Origin: Anaerolineae bacterium
GTDB lineage: Bacteria > Chloroflexota > Anaerolineae > UBA4142
Direction: 5' to 3'
Assembly (NCBI GenBank): GCA_026417715.1
Contig: JAOACU010000009.1
Span: forward strand, 1 to 22,457
DNA: 22,457 nt
The position numbers were made by a program, and so were the translations under genes. Of the stretch, positions 1 to 7,097 are shown one piece after another. The notes beneath the pieces were generated by a model. The model saw nothing but the letters and a program-made list of their open reading frames with translations, searched no databases and had not been told where the DNA came from. How positions within the stretch are numbered: the stretch's first letter is position 1; each line of letters starts with the position of its first letter.

Positions 1-1069
1 TGACGACGTGCATCGTGTAACTGTACAGCGAGTTTTGTCCCAGCGGCAACAGGAACCAACCGAGCGCCGCCCAAATCGGCTTCCAGAAAAATGTACAGAA
101 CAGATAGGCGAATTGAAACACAATGAGCGTCGCCAAGATGCGTCCAGGCGCAACGGTACTTTTGTTGAAAAGTTCTGTGACGACTAACTTGACATCTATC
201 CCCGGATACAAACGCGCCAAAACGCTCACCTCGGTCGAATACAAGTGCAACAACCAAATGAAGAGAAGTGCGGAAAACAAAAAGTAGGGCCACTTGGGAA
301 GTACGCTCAAGCGGTTGTAGATTGCTTGACGATGATAGCCAAACGCCATCGCCCAGAAAAAGAGCAATTGCCACGCTGGCGGATGAAATGTGGTGTTGCC
401 GACAATCGGCGCGAAGATGAATTGATCTCTCGAGTGCTGGAAGAAGAACCAAATTGCAAACGAGCCCACAAGCAACCAGCGCGTGTGATTGCGATAGAGC
501 AACCACAAACCAATCGGCGCAAATGCCATCAAAAAAGTGTACAGCAACGGGATGTCTGCCAGATAGTATGTTTGGCGCAAGATGATCACATTGATCGTAA
601 ACTGGAGCGGATCGCTGAGGTCAACGCCTTTTGCCCAAGGCAACTTGTAGAAATCCGAGACCATCGCAAACCCCAGCGTCATCACAATTGTCAGCCGATA
701 CAGTGTCCACGCGCGCTGGAGGGCTTTGCGCACCGCCGCGCGCAAACCTTCGCGGCGCGCGATGCCACCGTACACGATGCCAACGACCATCCCCGAAATC
801 ACGACGAACGCTTCCGCGCCGGAGGTGAAAAAGGAATTGTTGCCGGTGATGAGATAGAGCCACGACGCGCCGCCAAAGTGATCCACCACCATCACGAACA
901 CTGCAAACCCGCGCAACAAGTCCAAGCGCAAGTCGCGATGCTCACTCGCGGGGTAACGCCAACTCTCTACTAGTGCGCGCAACCACGCGCCCAGCGACTG
1001 ACGTTGGCGCGGCAAGGCAACGGCAACGGTTGGATTCGATTGGGTTTGACGATCAACCAACTCGCTCAT
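1..1069 (-). CDS. OpgC-type membrane acyltransferase, 3' end outside window
   Basis: The frame is open from an ATG at 1069 to the left edge, giving 356 codons with the C-terminus missing. After about 40 polar residues comes RDLRLDLLRGFAVFVMVVDH, the typical first segment of OpgC and acyltransferase-3-like proteins (Arg-Leu-Asp-Leu-Leu-Arg-Gly, then a membrane helix ending in Asp-His). About eight more hydrophobic segments follow, and the visible part ends in a conserved-looking LGQNSLYSYTMHV. Family knowledge: proteobacterial OpgC succinylates periplasmic glucans at the inner membrane. Outside that group the substrate is unknown, so a surface-glycan acylation role here is inference. A TTGACA/TATACT promoter lies directly upstream. 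The opposite strand has a 242-codon frame, but its sequence is low-complexity and unlike any family. Confidence 0.85.
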   Translation of the reverse strand, partial: MSELVDRQTQSNPTVAVALPRQRQSLGAWLRALVESWRYPASEHRDLRLDLLRGFAVFVMVVDHFGGASWLYLITGNNSFFTSGAEAFVVISGMVVGIVYGGIARREGLRAAVRKALQRAWTLYRLTIVMTLGFAMVSDFYKLPWAKGVDLSDPLQFTINVIILRQTYYLADIPLLYTFLMAFAPIGLWLLYRNHTRWLLVGSFAIWFFFQHSRDQFIFAPIVGNTTFHPPAWQLLFFWAMAFGYHRQAIYNRLSVLPKWPYFLFSALLFIWLLHLYSTEVSVLARLYPGIDVKLVVTELFNKSTVAPGRILATLIVFQFAYLFCTFFWKPIWAALGWFLLPLGQNSLYSYTMHVV

Positions 1070-1091
1070 AATTTCTCTGCGGAGCGATTCA

Positions 1092-1119
1092 AGTATACGC
1101 AAAGCAGAATGGCTGTCAA
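1092..1119 (-). promoter_or_regulatory. sigma70-type promoter for the OpgC-like gene
   Basis: Minus-strand -35 TTGACA (1119-1114), 16-nt spacer, -10 TATACT (1097-1092). Predicted start is near 1085, which gives a leader of about 16 nt with a weak AGAGA ribosome site before the ATG at 1069. Confidence 0.75.
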
Positions 1120-1221
1120 TCCCGAATGCTTGTTAGACCTTACGCGGAATGCTACCCGTCCAAGAACACCAAGATCACGAAAAAATTGCAGAAACCACAA
1201 CAACCCGTAGTACTCAAACGA

Positions 1222-1250
1222 AAGGCGGAGGGTGACTTGCCCTCCGCCTT
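1222..1250 (-). terminator. intrinsic terminator after the DUF3782-type gene
   Basis: An 11-bp perfect GC-rich stem (AAGGCGGAGGG with its complement) and a 7-nt loop start four bases beyond the stop codon. On the minus strand the stem is followed by TCGTTTG, so the U-tract is short. Confidence 0.75.
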
Positions 1251-1254
1251 GGCG

Positions 1255-2100
1255 TTATTCCTCGGTCAGGGTCTCTTCTTCGGGTTCGATGACTTCGATA
1301 CCCATCTGGCGTAGCGCCTGCGCGCGCTGACTATGAATGGAAGCAGTTGCTAGAATGATGCGCGCAGGAGTGATACCCGTGTGTTGGATGTACAACGCCC
1401 GCTTGCGTTCCAGGCGTTCCTGAATCTTGGGACCAACGCTTGCCGCAATCTCGACGAGAATGTGTTGACCATCATAGATCAGCACATCGAATTGTTCATT
1501 ACCGATCCAGCGTTGTTCGACACGTACACCAAAGGACTGTTCCAGCAATGCGGCAATCGTCTGGCGGAAAATACTCTCGTTGCGAATACCCCAGCGTGCA
1601 CCCAGACGATCAATGGCGCGATGTAACTCTTGGATGCCTGCTTCCAGACGTTGCTCAAGTTGCTCGAAACGCCTGTCCACCTGCTCAAAGCGTTGATCCA
1701 CCTGCTCAAAACGCTTGTCCACCTGCTCGAAACGCTTGTCCACTTGCTCAAAGCGTTTGTCCACCTGCTCAAAGCGTTGATCTACCTGCTCGAAGCGCTT
1801 GTCCACTTGCTCGAAACGTTTGTCCACCTGCTCCAAGCGTTTGTCCACCTGCTCCAAGTGTTTGTCCACCTGCTCCAAGTGTTTGTCCACTTGCTCAAAG
1901 CGCAAGCGCGTTTCAACACGAAACTCACGGAGTTCTGCCAGTACCGCCGCCACTTCTTCTTTGCGCGCGAGAAATTTCAGGAAAGCCGAATAGATCGCCG
2001 GCTCTAACTCGGGGCGGCGTTCCAGCAAATCGGGTAGTCGTACGGTGAACAGTTCGATGATTTCTTCGTCTGTAAGTCGAACCATCTGGGCGGACATCAT
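1255..2100 (-). CDS. DUF3782-type coiled-coil protein with a degenerate PD-(D/E)XK-like domain
   Basis: 281 residues from ATG 2100; another ATG is at 2097. A TTG at 2133 is open but lies inside the -35 box of the gene's own promoter. Residues 1-65 are helical and charged. Residues 68-151 are twelve tandem heptads of the type F/L-E-Q-V-D-K-R/H, a long parallel-looking coiled coil. Residues 165-185 contain GARWGIRNESIFR, the conserved entry to the DUF3782 C-terminal domain. A restriction-endonuclease-like core follows: D205 in QFDVLIYD and E217 in ILVEIAASV. The usual E-x-K is E-I-A, so catalysis is doubtful. Members are found in cyanobacteria, Chloroflexota and archaea with no settled function; oligomeric nucleic-acid binding is a guess. 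Its CGCG strings are sparser than in neighbouring genes. Confidence 0.85.
   Translation of the reverse strand: MMSAQMVRLTDEEIIELFTVRLPDLLERRPELEPAIYSAFLKFLARKEEVAAVLAELREFRVETRLRFEQVDKHLEQVDKHLEQVDKRLEQVDKRFEQVDKRFEQVDQRFEQVDKRFEQVDKRFEQVDKRFEQVDQRFEQVDRRFEQLEQRLEAGIQELHRAIDRLGARWGIRNESIFRQTIAALLEQSFGVRVEQRWIGNEQFDVLIYDGQHILVEIAASVGPKIQERLERKRALYIQHTGITPARIILATASIHSQRAQALRQMGIEVIEPEEETLTEE
1648..1899 (-). repeat. twelve 21-bp tandem repeats coding for coiled-coil heptads
   Basis: Twelve in-frame 21-bp units encode F/L-E-Q-V-D-K/Q/R-R/H. Units are nearly identical at nucleotide level, so copy number can change by slippage or recombination without breaking the frame. Confidence 0.95.
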
Positions 2101-2104
2101 CTCT

Positions 2105-2133
2105 AGTATACCACAAACACGGCCAAGTATCAA
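2105..2133 (-). promoter_or_regulatory. promoter of the DUF3782-type gene, overlapping the rtcB stop
   Basis: -35 TTGATA (2133-2128), 17-nt spacer, -10 TATACT (2110-2105). Only four bases separate the -10 from ATG 2100, so the predicted RNA start falls on or beside the start codon. The mRNA would be leaderless. Confidence 0.7.
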
Positions 2134-3581
2134 CCCTTGATCACGGCAAGTGGCTCTAGTCGCGCGACCTTGTGGCTAATGCCTGCGCGATGAACAACGT
2201 CCACCACGCGCGAAACATCCTTGTACGCTTGCGGTGCTTCTTCTGCCAAACCGGGCATCGAGCCCGCGCGCACGATGATCCCGCGCGCTTCGAGTTCGTT
2301 GCGTAGCGTTTCGCCGCGCAGTGATTTTTTCGCTTTGGCGCGACTGAACACGCGTCCCGCGCCGTGACACGTCGAGCCAAATGTTTCTGCCATTGCCTTT
2401 GCCGTGCCGACGAGCACGTACGACGTAGTGCCCATCGAGCCAGGAATCAAAACGGGCTGACCGATGTCGCGCAAATCGTCCGGCAATCCCGATGCGCCGG
2501 GACCGAACGCGCGCGTCGCGCCTTTGCGATGCACACACAACTTGACGCGCTTGCCGCCAACTTGGTGCTCTTCGATCTTGGCAATGTTGTGAGCAATGTC
2601 GTAGATTTGAAACAGATCGAAATTCTTGACGACGCCCGCGAGCACTTGCTCGAACGTACGCCGAATGTGATAAGCAAGAATCTGACGATTGGCAAACGCA
2701 TAGTTCGCCGATGCCGCCATCGCTTTGAAATATGCTTGTCCCTCCGGCGAATCGAGCGGCGCGCAGGCAAGTTCGCGGTCTGGTAGTTCAATTTTGTATT
2801 CACGCACCGCGCGCTGAAAGTCGTTCACGTAATCGGTGCAGACCTGATGCCCCAACCCGCGCGAGCCACAATGAATTTGCACGACGATTTGCCCGGGGAA
2901 CAAGCCAAAGCGTTCGGCAATTTTTGTGTCGTACACTTCGGCAACGTGATCCACTTCGATAAAGTGATTGCCCGCGCCGAGTGTCCCCAGTTGCTCGCGC
3001 CCGCGCTCTTTGGCGCGTTTAGAGACCGCGCTCGCATCCGCACCAGGCATTCGTCCGAATTCTTCCGTGTGCTCCAAGTCCTCGCGGCGCGCGTAGCCGT
3101 TTTTGAGTGCCCATTCCGAACCTTGCTCCAACACCGCATCGAGTTGTTGCGCGTTCAGCGGCACACTCCCTTCCGACCCGACACCACTCGGACAATTTTT
3201 GTAGAGCGCGGTTGCCAAGTCCTTGAGACGCGGCGCGATTTCGTCTGCGTGCAGATGTGATGCCAGCAAACGCACGCCGCAATTGATGTCATAGCCCACA
3301 CCGCCCGGCGAAATGACCCCATCGGGCGCGCGTGTTGCTGCCACACCACCAATCGGAAAACCATAGCCCTGATGAATGTCTGGCATCGCAATCGCATACT
3401 GGACGATGCCGGGCAAGGTCGCGGTATTCACCAATTGTTTCACCGAATCGTCTTGCAACGCATCTTCCAACAGTTCCTCGCTCGCATACAGGCGCGCAGG
3501 TACACGCATATCGTCGCGAAAACTTTGCGGCACTTGATAGACGCAATCCGCAATGCGTTCGAGATTCTGTTTGGTAATCAT
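2130..3581 (-). CDS. rtcB: RNA-splicing ligase RtcB
   Basis: 483 residues, normal family length. RtcB joins RNA 2',3'-cyclic phosphate or 3'-phosphate ends to 5'-OH ends using GTP and Mn2+, through a histidine-GMP intermediate. All metal and guanylylation residues are visible: D98 and C101 in GVGYDINCGVR, N205/H206 in GAGNHFIE, H237 in HCGSRGLGHQ, H331 in DIAHN, and H406 in CHGAGR as the GMP-accepting histidine. They lie two to three residues from the well-studied archaeal numbering. The ATG at 3581 has a strong site (GGGGGAGGT, 5 nt spacing). The archease gene lies immediately upstream on the same strand. In bacteria this pair usually serves RNA repair or tRNA/rRNA healing. The next gene's promoter overlaps its 3' end. 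Confidence 0.97.
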   Translation of the reverse strand: MITKQNLERIADCVYQVPQSFRDDMRVPARLYASEELLEDALQDDSVKQLVNTATLPGIVQYAIAMPDIHQGYGFPIGGVAATRAPDGVISPGGVGYDINCGVRLLASHLHADEIAPRLKDLATALYKNCPSGVGSEGSVPLNAQQLDAVLEQGSEWALKNGYARREDLEHTEEFGRMPGADASAVSKRAKERGREQLGTLGAGNHFIEVDHVAEVYDTKIAERFGLFPGQIVVQIHCGSRGLGHQVCTDYVNDFQRAVREYKIELPDRELACAPLDSPEGQAYFKAMAASANYAFANRQILAYHIRRTFEQVLAGVVKNFDLFQIYDIAHNIAKIEEHQVGGKRVKLCVHRKGATRAFGPGASGLPDDLRDIGQPVLIPGSMGTTSYVLVGTAKAMAETFGSTCHGAGRVFSRAKAKKSLRGETLRNELEARGIIVRAGSMPGLAEEAPQAYKDVSRVVDVVHRAGISHKVARLEPLAVIKG

Positions 3582-3603
3582 ACGTACCTCCCCCAGTCAT
3601 TTT

Positions 3604-3644
3604 GCCACAGGGGACACAGAGAAATCACGTTCGATCCCTGTGGC
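3604..3644. repeat. inverted repeat between archease and rtcB
   Basis: Perfect 9-bp arms GCCACAGGG and CCCTGTGGC flank a 23-nt loop containing GGACACAGAG. The hairpin sits 22 nt upstream of the rtcB start codon, in the gap between cotranscribed genes. It may be a small dispersed repeat or an RNA processing or attenuation element; nothing decides between these. Confidence 0.55.
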
Positions 3645-3666
3645 TAATCTAACATTCCCAAGATTG

Positions 3667-4074
3667 TCACACATCCACAACCACAACGACTTCCCAGCCT
3701 TCCGCTGTTTGTCGAATAGACAAGTTGTGATACGTCACTGCCTTGATGAGTTTATCGAGTTGGACAAAAGGCACACCCAAAACTCGCGCGCGCAATTCGG
3801 TTGGCGTTAGAGAGATGATGTCGAACTGCTGATACATTTCGCGATGTGTGTCCTGCAACCACAACAACTCGGTCAGCCAATTCACGAGTAACGACTCGTA
3901 ATCGAGTGCGGTTACGTGCACCGCGCGCGTGGTGGGCGTAGCATCGTTGCGCGCGCGTGCACCTTCGAGCGCAAAGAGCGCGTGCGCGGCGTTCTCGAAC
4001 AACTCGCGCACATCCTTGCCAAACGCGCGAAAAGACCAATCCGCTGTGTGTGGAATCTCTTCAAAGCGTTTCAT
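3667..4074 (-). CDS. archease, RtcB activator
   Basis: 135 residues from ATG 4074, the normal start for the family (MKRFEEIPHTAD). The frame also opens at ATG 4095, but that start lies across the predicted promoter. Archease is a small metal-binding protein that speeds RtcB guanylylation and gives it multiple turnover. Visible signatures are HTAD at 9-12 with metal ligand D12, LVNWLTELL at 63-71, KAVTYHNL at 111-118, and the C-terminal VVVDV with D134. It precedes rtcB by 85 bp, so the two probably form one operon with regulator first. Spacing and family pairing make the assignment firm. Confidence 0.93.
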   Translation of the reverse strand: MKRFEEIPHTADWSFRAFGKDVRELFENAAHALFALEGARARNDATPTTRAVHVTALDYESLLVNWLTELLWLQDTHREMYQQFDIISLTPTELRARVLGVPFVQLDKLIKAVTYHNLSIRQTAEGWEVVVVVDV

Positions 4075-4084
4075 CGTAGCAAAT

Positions 4085-4112
4085 ATAGTACTCATATCCT
4101 CTTTAACGTCAA
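4085..4112 (-). promoter_or_regulatory. promoter of the archease-rtcB operon
   Basis: -35 TTGACG (4112-4107), 16-nt spacer, -10 TACTAT (4090-4085). The predicted start near 4078 is about four bases before ATG 4074, a near-leaderless transcript. It supports ATG 4074 over ATG 4095, which lies inside the spacer. Confidence 0.55.
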
Positions 4113-4122
4113 GGCGACTTTT

Positions 4123-4151
4123 TTGTTTATCTATCTATCCTGTAGTATACT
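4123..4151 (+). promoter_or_regulatory. candidate promoter upstream of smc
   Basis: TTGTTT (4123-4128), 17-nt spacer, TATACT (4146-4151), divergent from the archease promoter. It would give a leader of about 210 nt before smc. A second, weaker candidate is TTGCAA (4287-4292), 18 nt, TACTGT (4311-4316). Between them are a small imperfect hairpin (4225-4249) and two copies of CCCTGACAAAG (4229 and 4255). I see no gene in 4075-4370. Confidence 0.5.
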
Positions 4152-4326
4152 AACTGATGGTGCTAATTGTCAGAGCGACCGAAGAGAGCGAACCATCTCA
4201 CAAACAACTTTGCGAGACGCGGAGATTGCCCTGACAAAGGAAGGGCGATGTTCACCCTGACAAAGAGTTCAGCGCGACAAATTTCCTTGCAAGCATTACT
4301 TTTGTAGCACTACTGTCTCACATTCC

Positions 4327-4368
4327 CAATCTCCAATCTCCAATCTCTAATCTCTAATCTTCAATCTC
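4327..4368 (+). repeat. six tandem heptamers YAATCTY abutting the smc start
   Basis: Six consecutive 7-bp units (CAATCTC three times, TAATCTC, TAATCTT, CAATCTC) run to two bases before the smc ATG. The start codon falls in phase in a seventh, altered unit (TAATGTA). The array occupies the place where a ribosome site would be, and no Shine-Dalgarno sequence is visible. Confidence 0.9.
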
Positions 4369-4370
4369 TA

Positions 4371-6992
4371 ATGTATCTCAAACATCTCGAACTACACGGC
4401 TTTAAGACGTTTGCTAATCGCACGCATTTTGTTTTCGATCGTGGCATCACGGCGATTGTTGGTCCGAATGGTTCAGGCAAATCGAACATTGCTGATGCGG
4501 TACGCTGGGTGATGGGTGAGCAGGCGTACTCGGAACTGCGTGTCAAGAAAACCGAGGATGTCATTTTCACTGGTAGTGCCACGCGCCCGCGAATGGGAAT
4601 GGCAGAAGTTTCGATGACGCTGGAGAATCCTGATCCTTGGATGCCAGCCCCGGGGGACACAGAGACCACCGAGGAAAAAGCGGACCCTGTGACCGAACTT
4701 TTGCGCTCCAATCCCTCCGAAGTGACGATCAGTCGCCGCGCGTATCGCGATGGAGGCAATGAATATTTTCTCAACGGTGCGCGCGTACGCCTGCGCGACA
4801 TTCTGGAACTACTCGCGCGCTGGGGGCTTGCGCGCAACACCTACGCTGTTATCGGACAAGGACTGGTTGACCAAGCCCTGTCCCTGCGTCCTGAAGAACG
4901 TCGCGCACTCTTTGAGGAAGCCGCTGGCATTGGCTTGTATCAATCCAAACGCCAAAACGCGCTCGATAAACTTGCCGAAACGCAACAAAATCTCATTCGC
5001 GTCAACGACATTATCAACGAAATCGCCCCGCGTTTGCCGATCCTCGCGCGTCAAGCCGAGCGCGCCAAGAATTACGATACGCTGGTCAAGACGCTCGATG
5101 AAAAATTGCGTTTGTGGTACGCCTTCCATTGGGCACGCGCGCAACAGCACGCGCAAGAAGCCGTCCAGCGCGAACACCACGCGCGCGAAACATTGAACGC
5201 GCGACGTGCGCACGCGCAAGACCTGGCTACCCAACTCGCTCAACTGCGCCGACAGGGACAAGAATTGCGCGCGCAACTCGCCGAAGCGCGACGCGCGCGT
5301 ACGCAATTGGAACAACAGCATGCTACCCACGTGCGCGAACTCGCTGTGCTGGCGGAACGTTTGCGCTTTACCACGCAACAACTCGATGAAGCGCGCGCGG
5401 AAATCGAATCGTTGACCGAAGCCAAGCGCGCCTACGAACAACAGATCGCGCAGTTGACGCAGGAACGCGCTGCCAAAGAGCGCGAACGCGAGCAGGCGGC
5501 TCAACGCATTCGCGAGGCGGAGAATTTGTTGCGTGAGCAAGAGCATCGCGCCGCACACGCTGAAACCTTGTTGGAGGAAAGTCAACCCCAAATTCGCGAA
5601 ATAGCCAAACAACTTGCCGCGCTCAAAACGCGCTTGGGAGTGTACGAAGACGGCTTGCGCGCTGCCGCCAACTTGAGCGTCCAAGCCGACGCGCTCACTT
5701 CGCTGGAATTCAAACGCGCCGAAGCAGAACGCGCGGTCGAAACGACACGCGCACATCTCGCCGAACTGCGCGCCGCCCTGACGATTGCCGAGCGCGAAGT
5801 CGCCAACGCGCGTGCCGCCGAAGACGCCGCGCGGCGTGCGCTGACACAACTCGATACGCAGATCGCGGCAAAGACGCGACGATTGGACGCCTTTACGCGC
5901 GAAGCGCAAACGGTGCAGACACAACACCAAACCGCGCAGGTGCAAGCCGAGCACGCTGCGCGCCACATCGCCGAAAACGACCAAGTGATTGCGCCACTCG
6001 AAGCGCGCCTTGCCGAAATCGAACGCGCGCAAAGCGAGTTGGAAGAGCGTGAAACTCTCGAACGCGCGCGCCTTGCCGAGTTCGAGGACGCGCACAATCG
6101 CGCGGTGCTGGAAGCAGAACGCGCGCGCGCGGACATTGCGCGACTGCAAGCGGAAATCGAAGACGATCTGGCTTCGGGGCGCATCGTCTCCGAAATCAAA
6201 ATTGCGGACGAAGCAAACGGCGCGACGCGCGAAACTGCCATCGTCTTCAACGCTGATTTGCCCACGCAGTTGCGTCTGCAATTGGGTGACGAAATCGTCG
6301 CGCTACCGGTGGTGACTCAAGTGCCCGAAGGACTAGAAAAAGAAATTCGACGACTACGCAATCAGTTAAAGTATATGGGCGCGGTGAATCCGAACGCGCC
6401 CCAAGAGTATGCCGAATTGAAAGCGCGACACGCGTTTCTCACCGAGCAAGCCGCCGACGCGCAACACGCTATCGAAAAACTGAATCAAGCCGTCGCCGAA
6501 CTCGATCAAATTATGCGCGAGAAATTTCAAGCCACGTTCAAAGCCGTCAACACCGAATTCCAAAAATTTTTCGCCATCTTGTTCGACGGTGGCACGGCAC
6601 GACTAGAGTTGACGAATCCCGACGACATTACGCAGACCGGGATTGACGTGATTGCGCGACCGCCGGGCAAACGTTCCGCACATCTGGCAATGCTTTCGGG
6701 TGGCGAGCGCGCCCTCACTGCCACTGCGCTCTTGTTCGCGATTCTTAAGGTTTCGCCTACGCCATTTTGCGTATTGGACGAAGTGGACGCCGCGCTGGAT
6801 GAAGCGAATGTCGCGCGTTTTCGTGACGCTTTGCGTACGCTCACCTCAGACACCCAGTTCATCATCATCACCCACAATCGCACGACGATGGAGAGTGCAG
6901 ACGCCGTGTACGGAATCACAATGGGTGAAGACGGCGTATCGCAGGCAATGTCGTTGCGGTTGGAGACGGAGACAGGAGGCGGGAGGCAGTAG
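4371..6992 (+). CDS. smc: SMC family ATPase lacking a recognisable hinge
   Basis: 873 residues; full-length bacterial SMC is about 1150-1200. SMC organises chromosomes as a dimer with ATP-driven heads. The N-terminal head is canonical: MYLKHLELHGFKTFA start, Walker A GPNGSGKS at 31-38, R-loop near 57, Q-loop VIGQG with Q163. The C-terminal head has signature LSGGERAL at 775-782, Walker B VLDEVDAALDE around 801-811 and the switch His835. Coiled coil runs about 200-425 and 445-690. The domain normally between the arms is missing: RLGVYEDGLRAAAN (421-434) leads within about 15 residues into the returning coil. Residues 92-116 are also longer than usual in the head. The start is fixed by the family N-terminus, although no ribosome site is seen. 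The last residues and stop codon lie inside a purine-rich heptamer array. No scpA or scpB is nearby, so a paralogue of the housekeeping SMC is possible. Confidence 0.9.
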   Translation: MYLKHLELHGFKTFANRTHFVFDRGITAIVGPNGSGKSNIADAVRWVMGEQAYSELRVKKTEDVIFTGSATRPRMGMAEVSMTLENPDPWMPAPGDTETTEEKADPVTELLRSNPSEVTISRRAYRDGGNEYFLNGARVRLRDILELLARWGLARNTYAVIGQGLVDQALSLRPEERRALFEEAAGIGLYQSKRQNALDKLAETQQNLIRVNDIINEIAPRLPILARQAERAKNYDTLVKTLDEKLRLWYAFHWARAQQHAQEAVQREHHARETLNARRAHAQDLATQLAQLRRQGQELRAQLAEARRARTQLEQQHATHVRELAVLAERLRFTTQQLDEARAEIESLTEAKRAYEQQIAQLTQERAAKEREREQAAQRIREAENLLREQEHRAAHAETLLEESQPQIREIAKQLAALKTRLGVYEDGLRAAANLSVQADALTSLEFKRAEAERAVETTRAHLAELRAALTIAEREVANARAAEDAARRALTQLDTQIAAKTRRLDAFTREAQTVQTQHQTAQVQAEHAARHIAENDQVIAPLEARLAEIERAQSELEERETLERARLAEFEDAHNRAVLEAERARADIARLQAEIEDDLASGRIVSEIKIADEANGATRETAIVFNADLPTQLRLQLGDEIVALPVVTQVPEGLEKEIRRLRNQLKYMGAVNPNAPQEYAELKARHAFLTEQAADAQHAIEKLNQAVAELDQIMREKFQATFKAVNTEFQKFFAILFDGGTARLELTNPDDITQTGIDVIARPPGKRSAHLAMLSGGERALTATALLFAILKVSPTPFCVLDEVDAALDEANVARFRDALRTLTSDTQFIIITHNRTTMESADAVYGITMGEDGVSQAMSLRLETETGGGRQ

Positions 6993-7083
6993 GCAGGAGG
7001 CAATGTTCAGTCTTCAGATACATAATACGAACTACGCCTCACGTCTCACGCCTCACGCAATACGCAATATGCAATACGCAATA
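6975..7083 (+). repeat. paired heptamer arrays spanning the smc stop and the gap to the aldolase gene
   Basis: Left array 6975-7002 has four GGAGGCR-type units and contains the smc stop codon (TAG, 6990-6992). Right array 7021-7083 is nine units in one phase: two degenerate ones, three CGYCTCA and four YGCAATA. GAGGC in the left array is complementary to GCCTC in the right one, so the gap can fold into a large hairpin. Confidence 0.85.
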
Positions 7084-7097
7084 CAAAAGGAGACACT

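Noticed and set aside
245..973. 242-codon plus-strand frame
   Set aside because: It is antisense to the OpgC-like gene, whose minus-strand reading gives clear membrane helices and family motifs. The plus reading is low-complexity and charged.
1170..1200. AAGAACACCAAGATCACGAA-like patch upstream of the OpgC-like gene
   Set aside because: It recalls common dispersed intergenic phrases, but only one copy is in the window, so no repeat can be supported.
1648..1899. CRISPR-like periodicity
   Set aside because: The 21-bp units are contiguous, in frame and have no spacers, so this is a coding repeat.
1440..2048. Plus-strand frame with repeated Cys-Pro-Pro-Ala units
   Set aside because: It is the mirror of the 21-bp repeats that encode the coiled coil on minus. 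The minus frame has a promoter, terminator and conserved domains.
4225..4265. Possible regulatory RNA in the smc leader
   Set aside because: One weak imperfect hairpin and an 11-base direct repeat are not enough to support a riboswitch or ncRNA call.
4809..6281. 490-codon minus-strand frame
   Set aside because: It is antisense to the smc coiled coil; biased GC-rich codons leave the opposite strand open. The sequence resembles no family.
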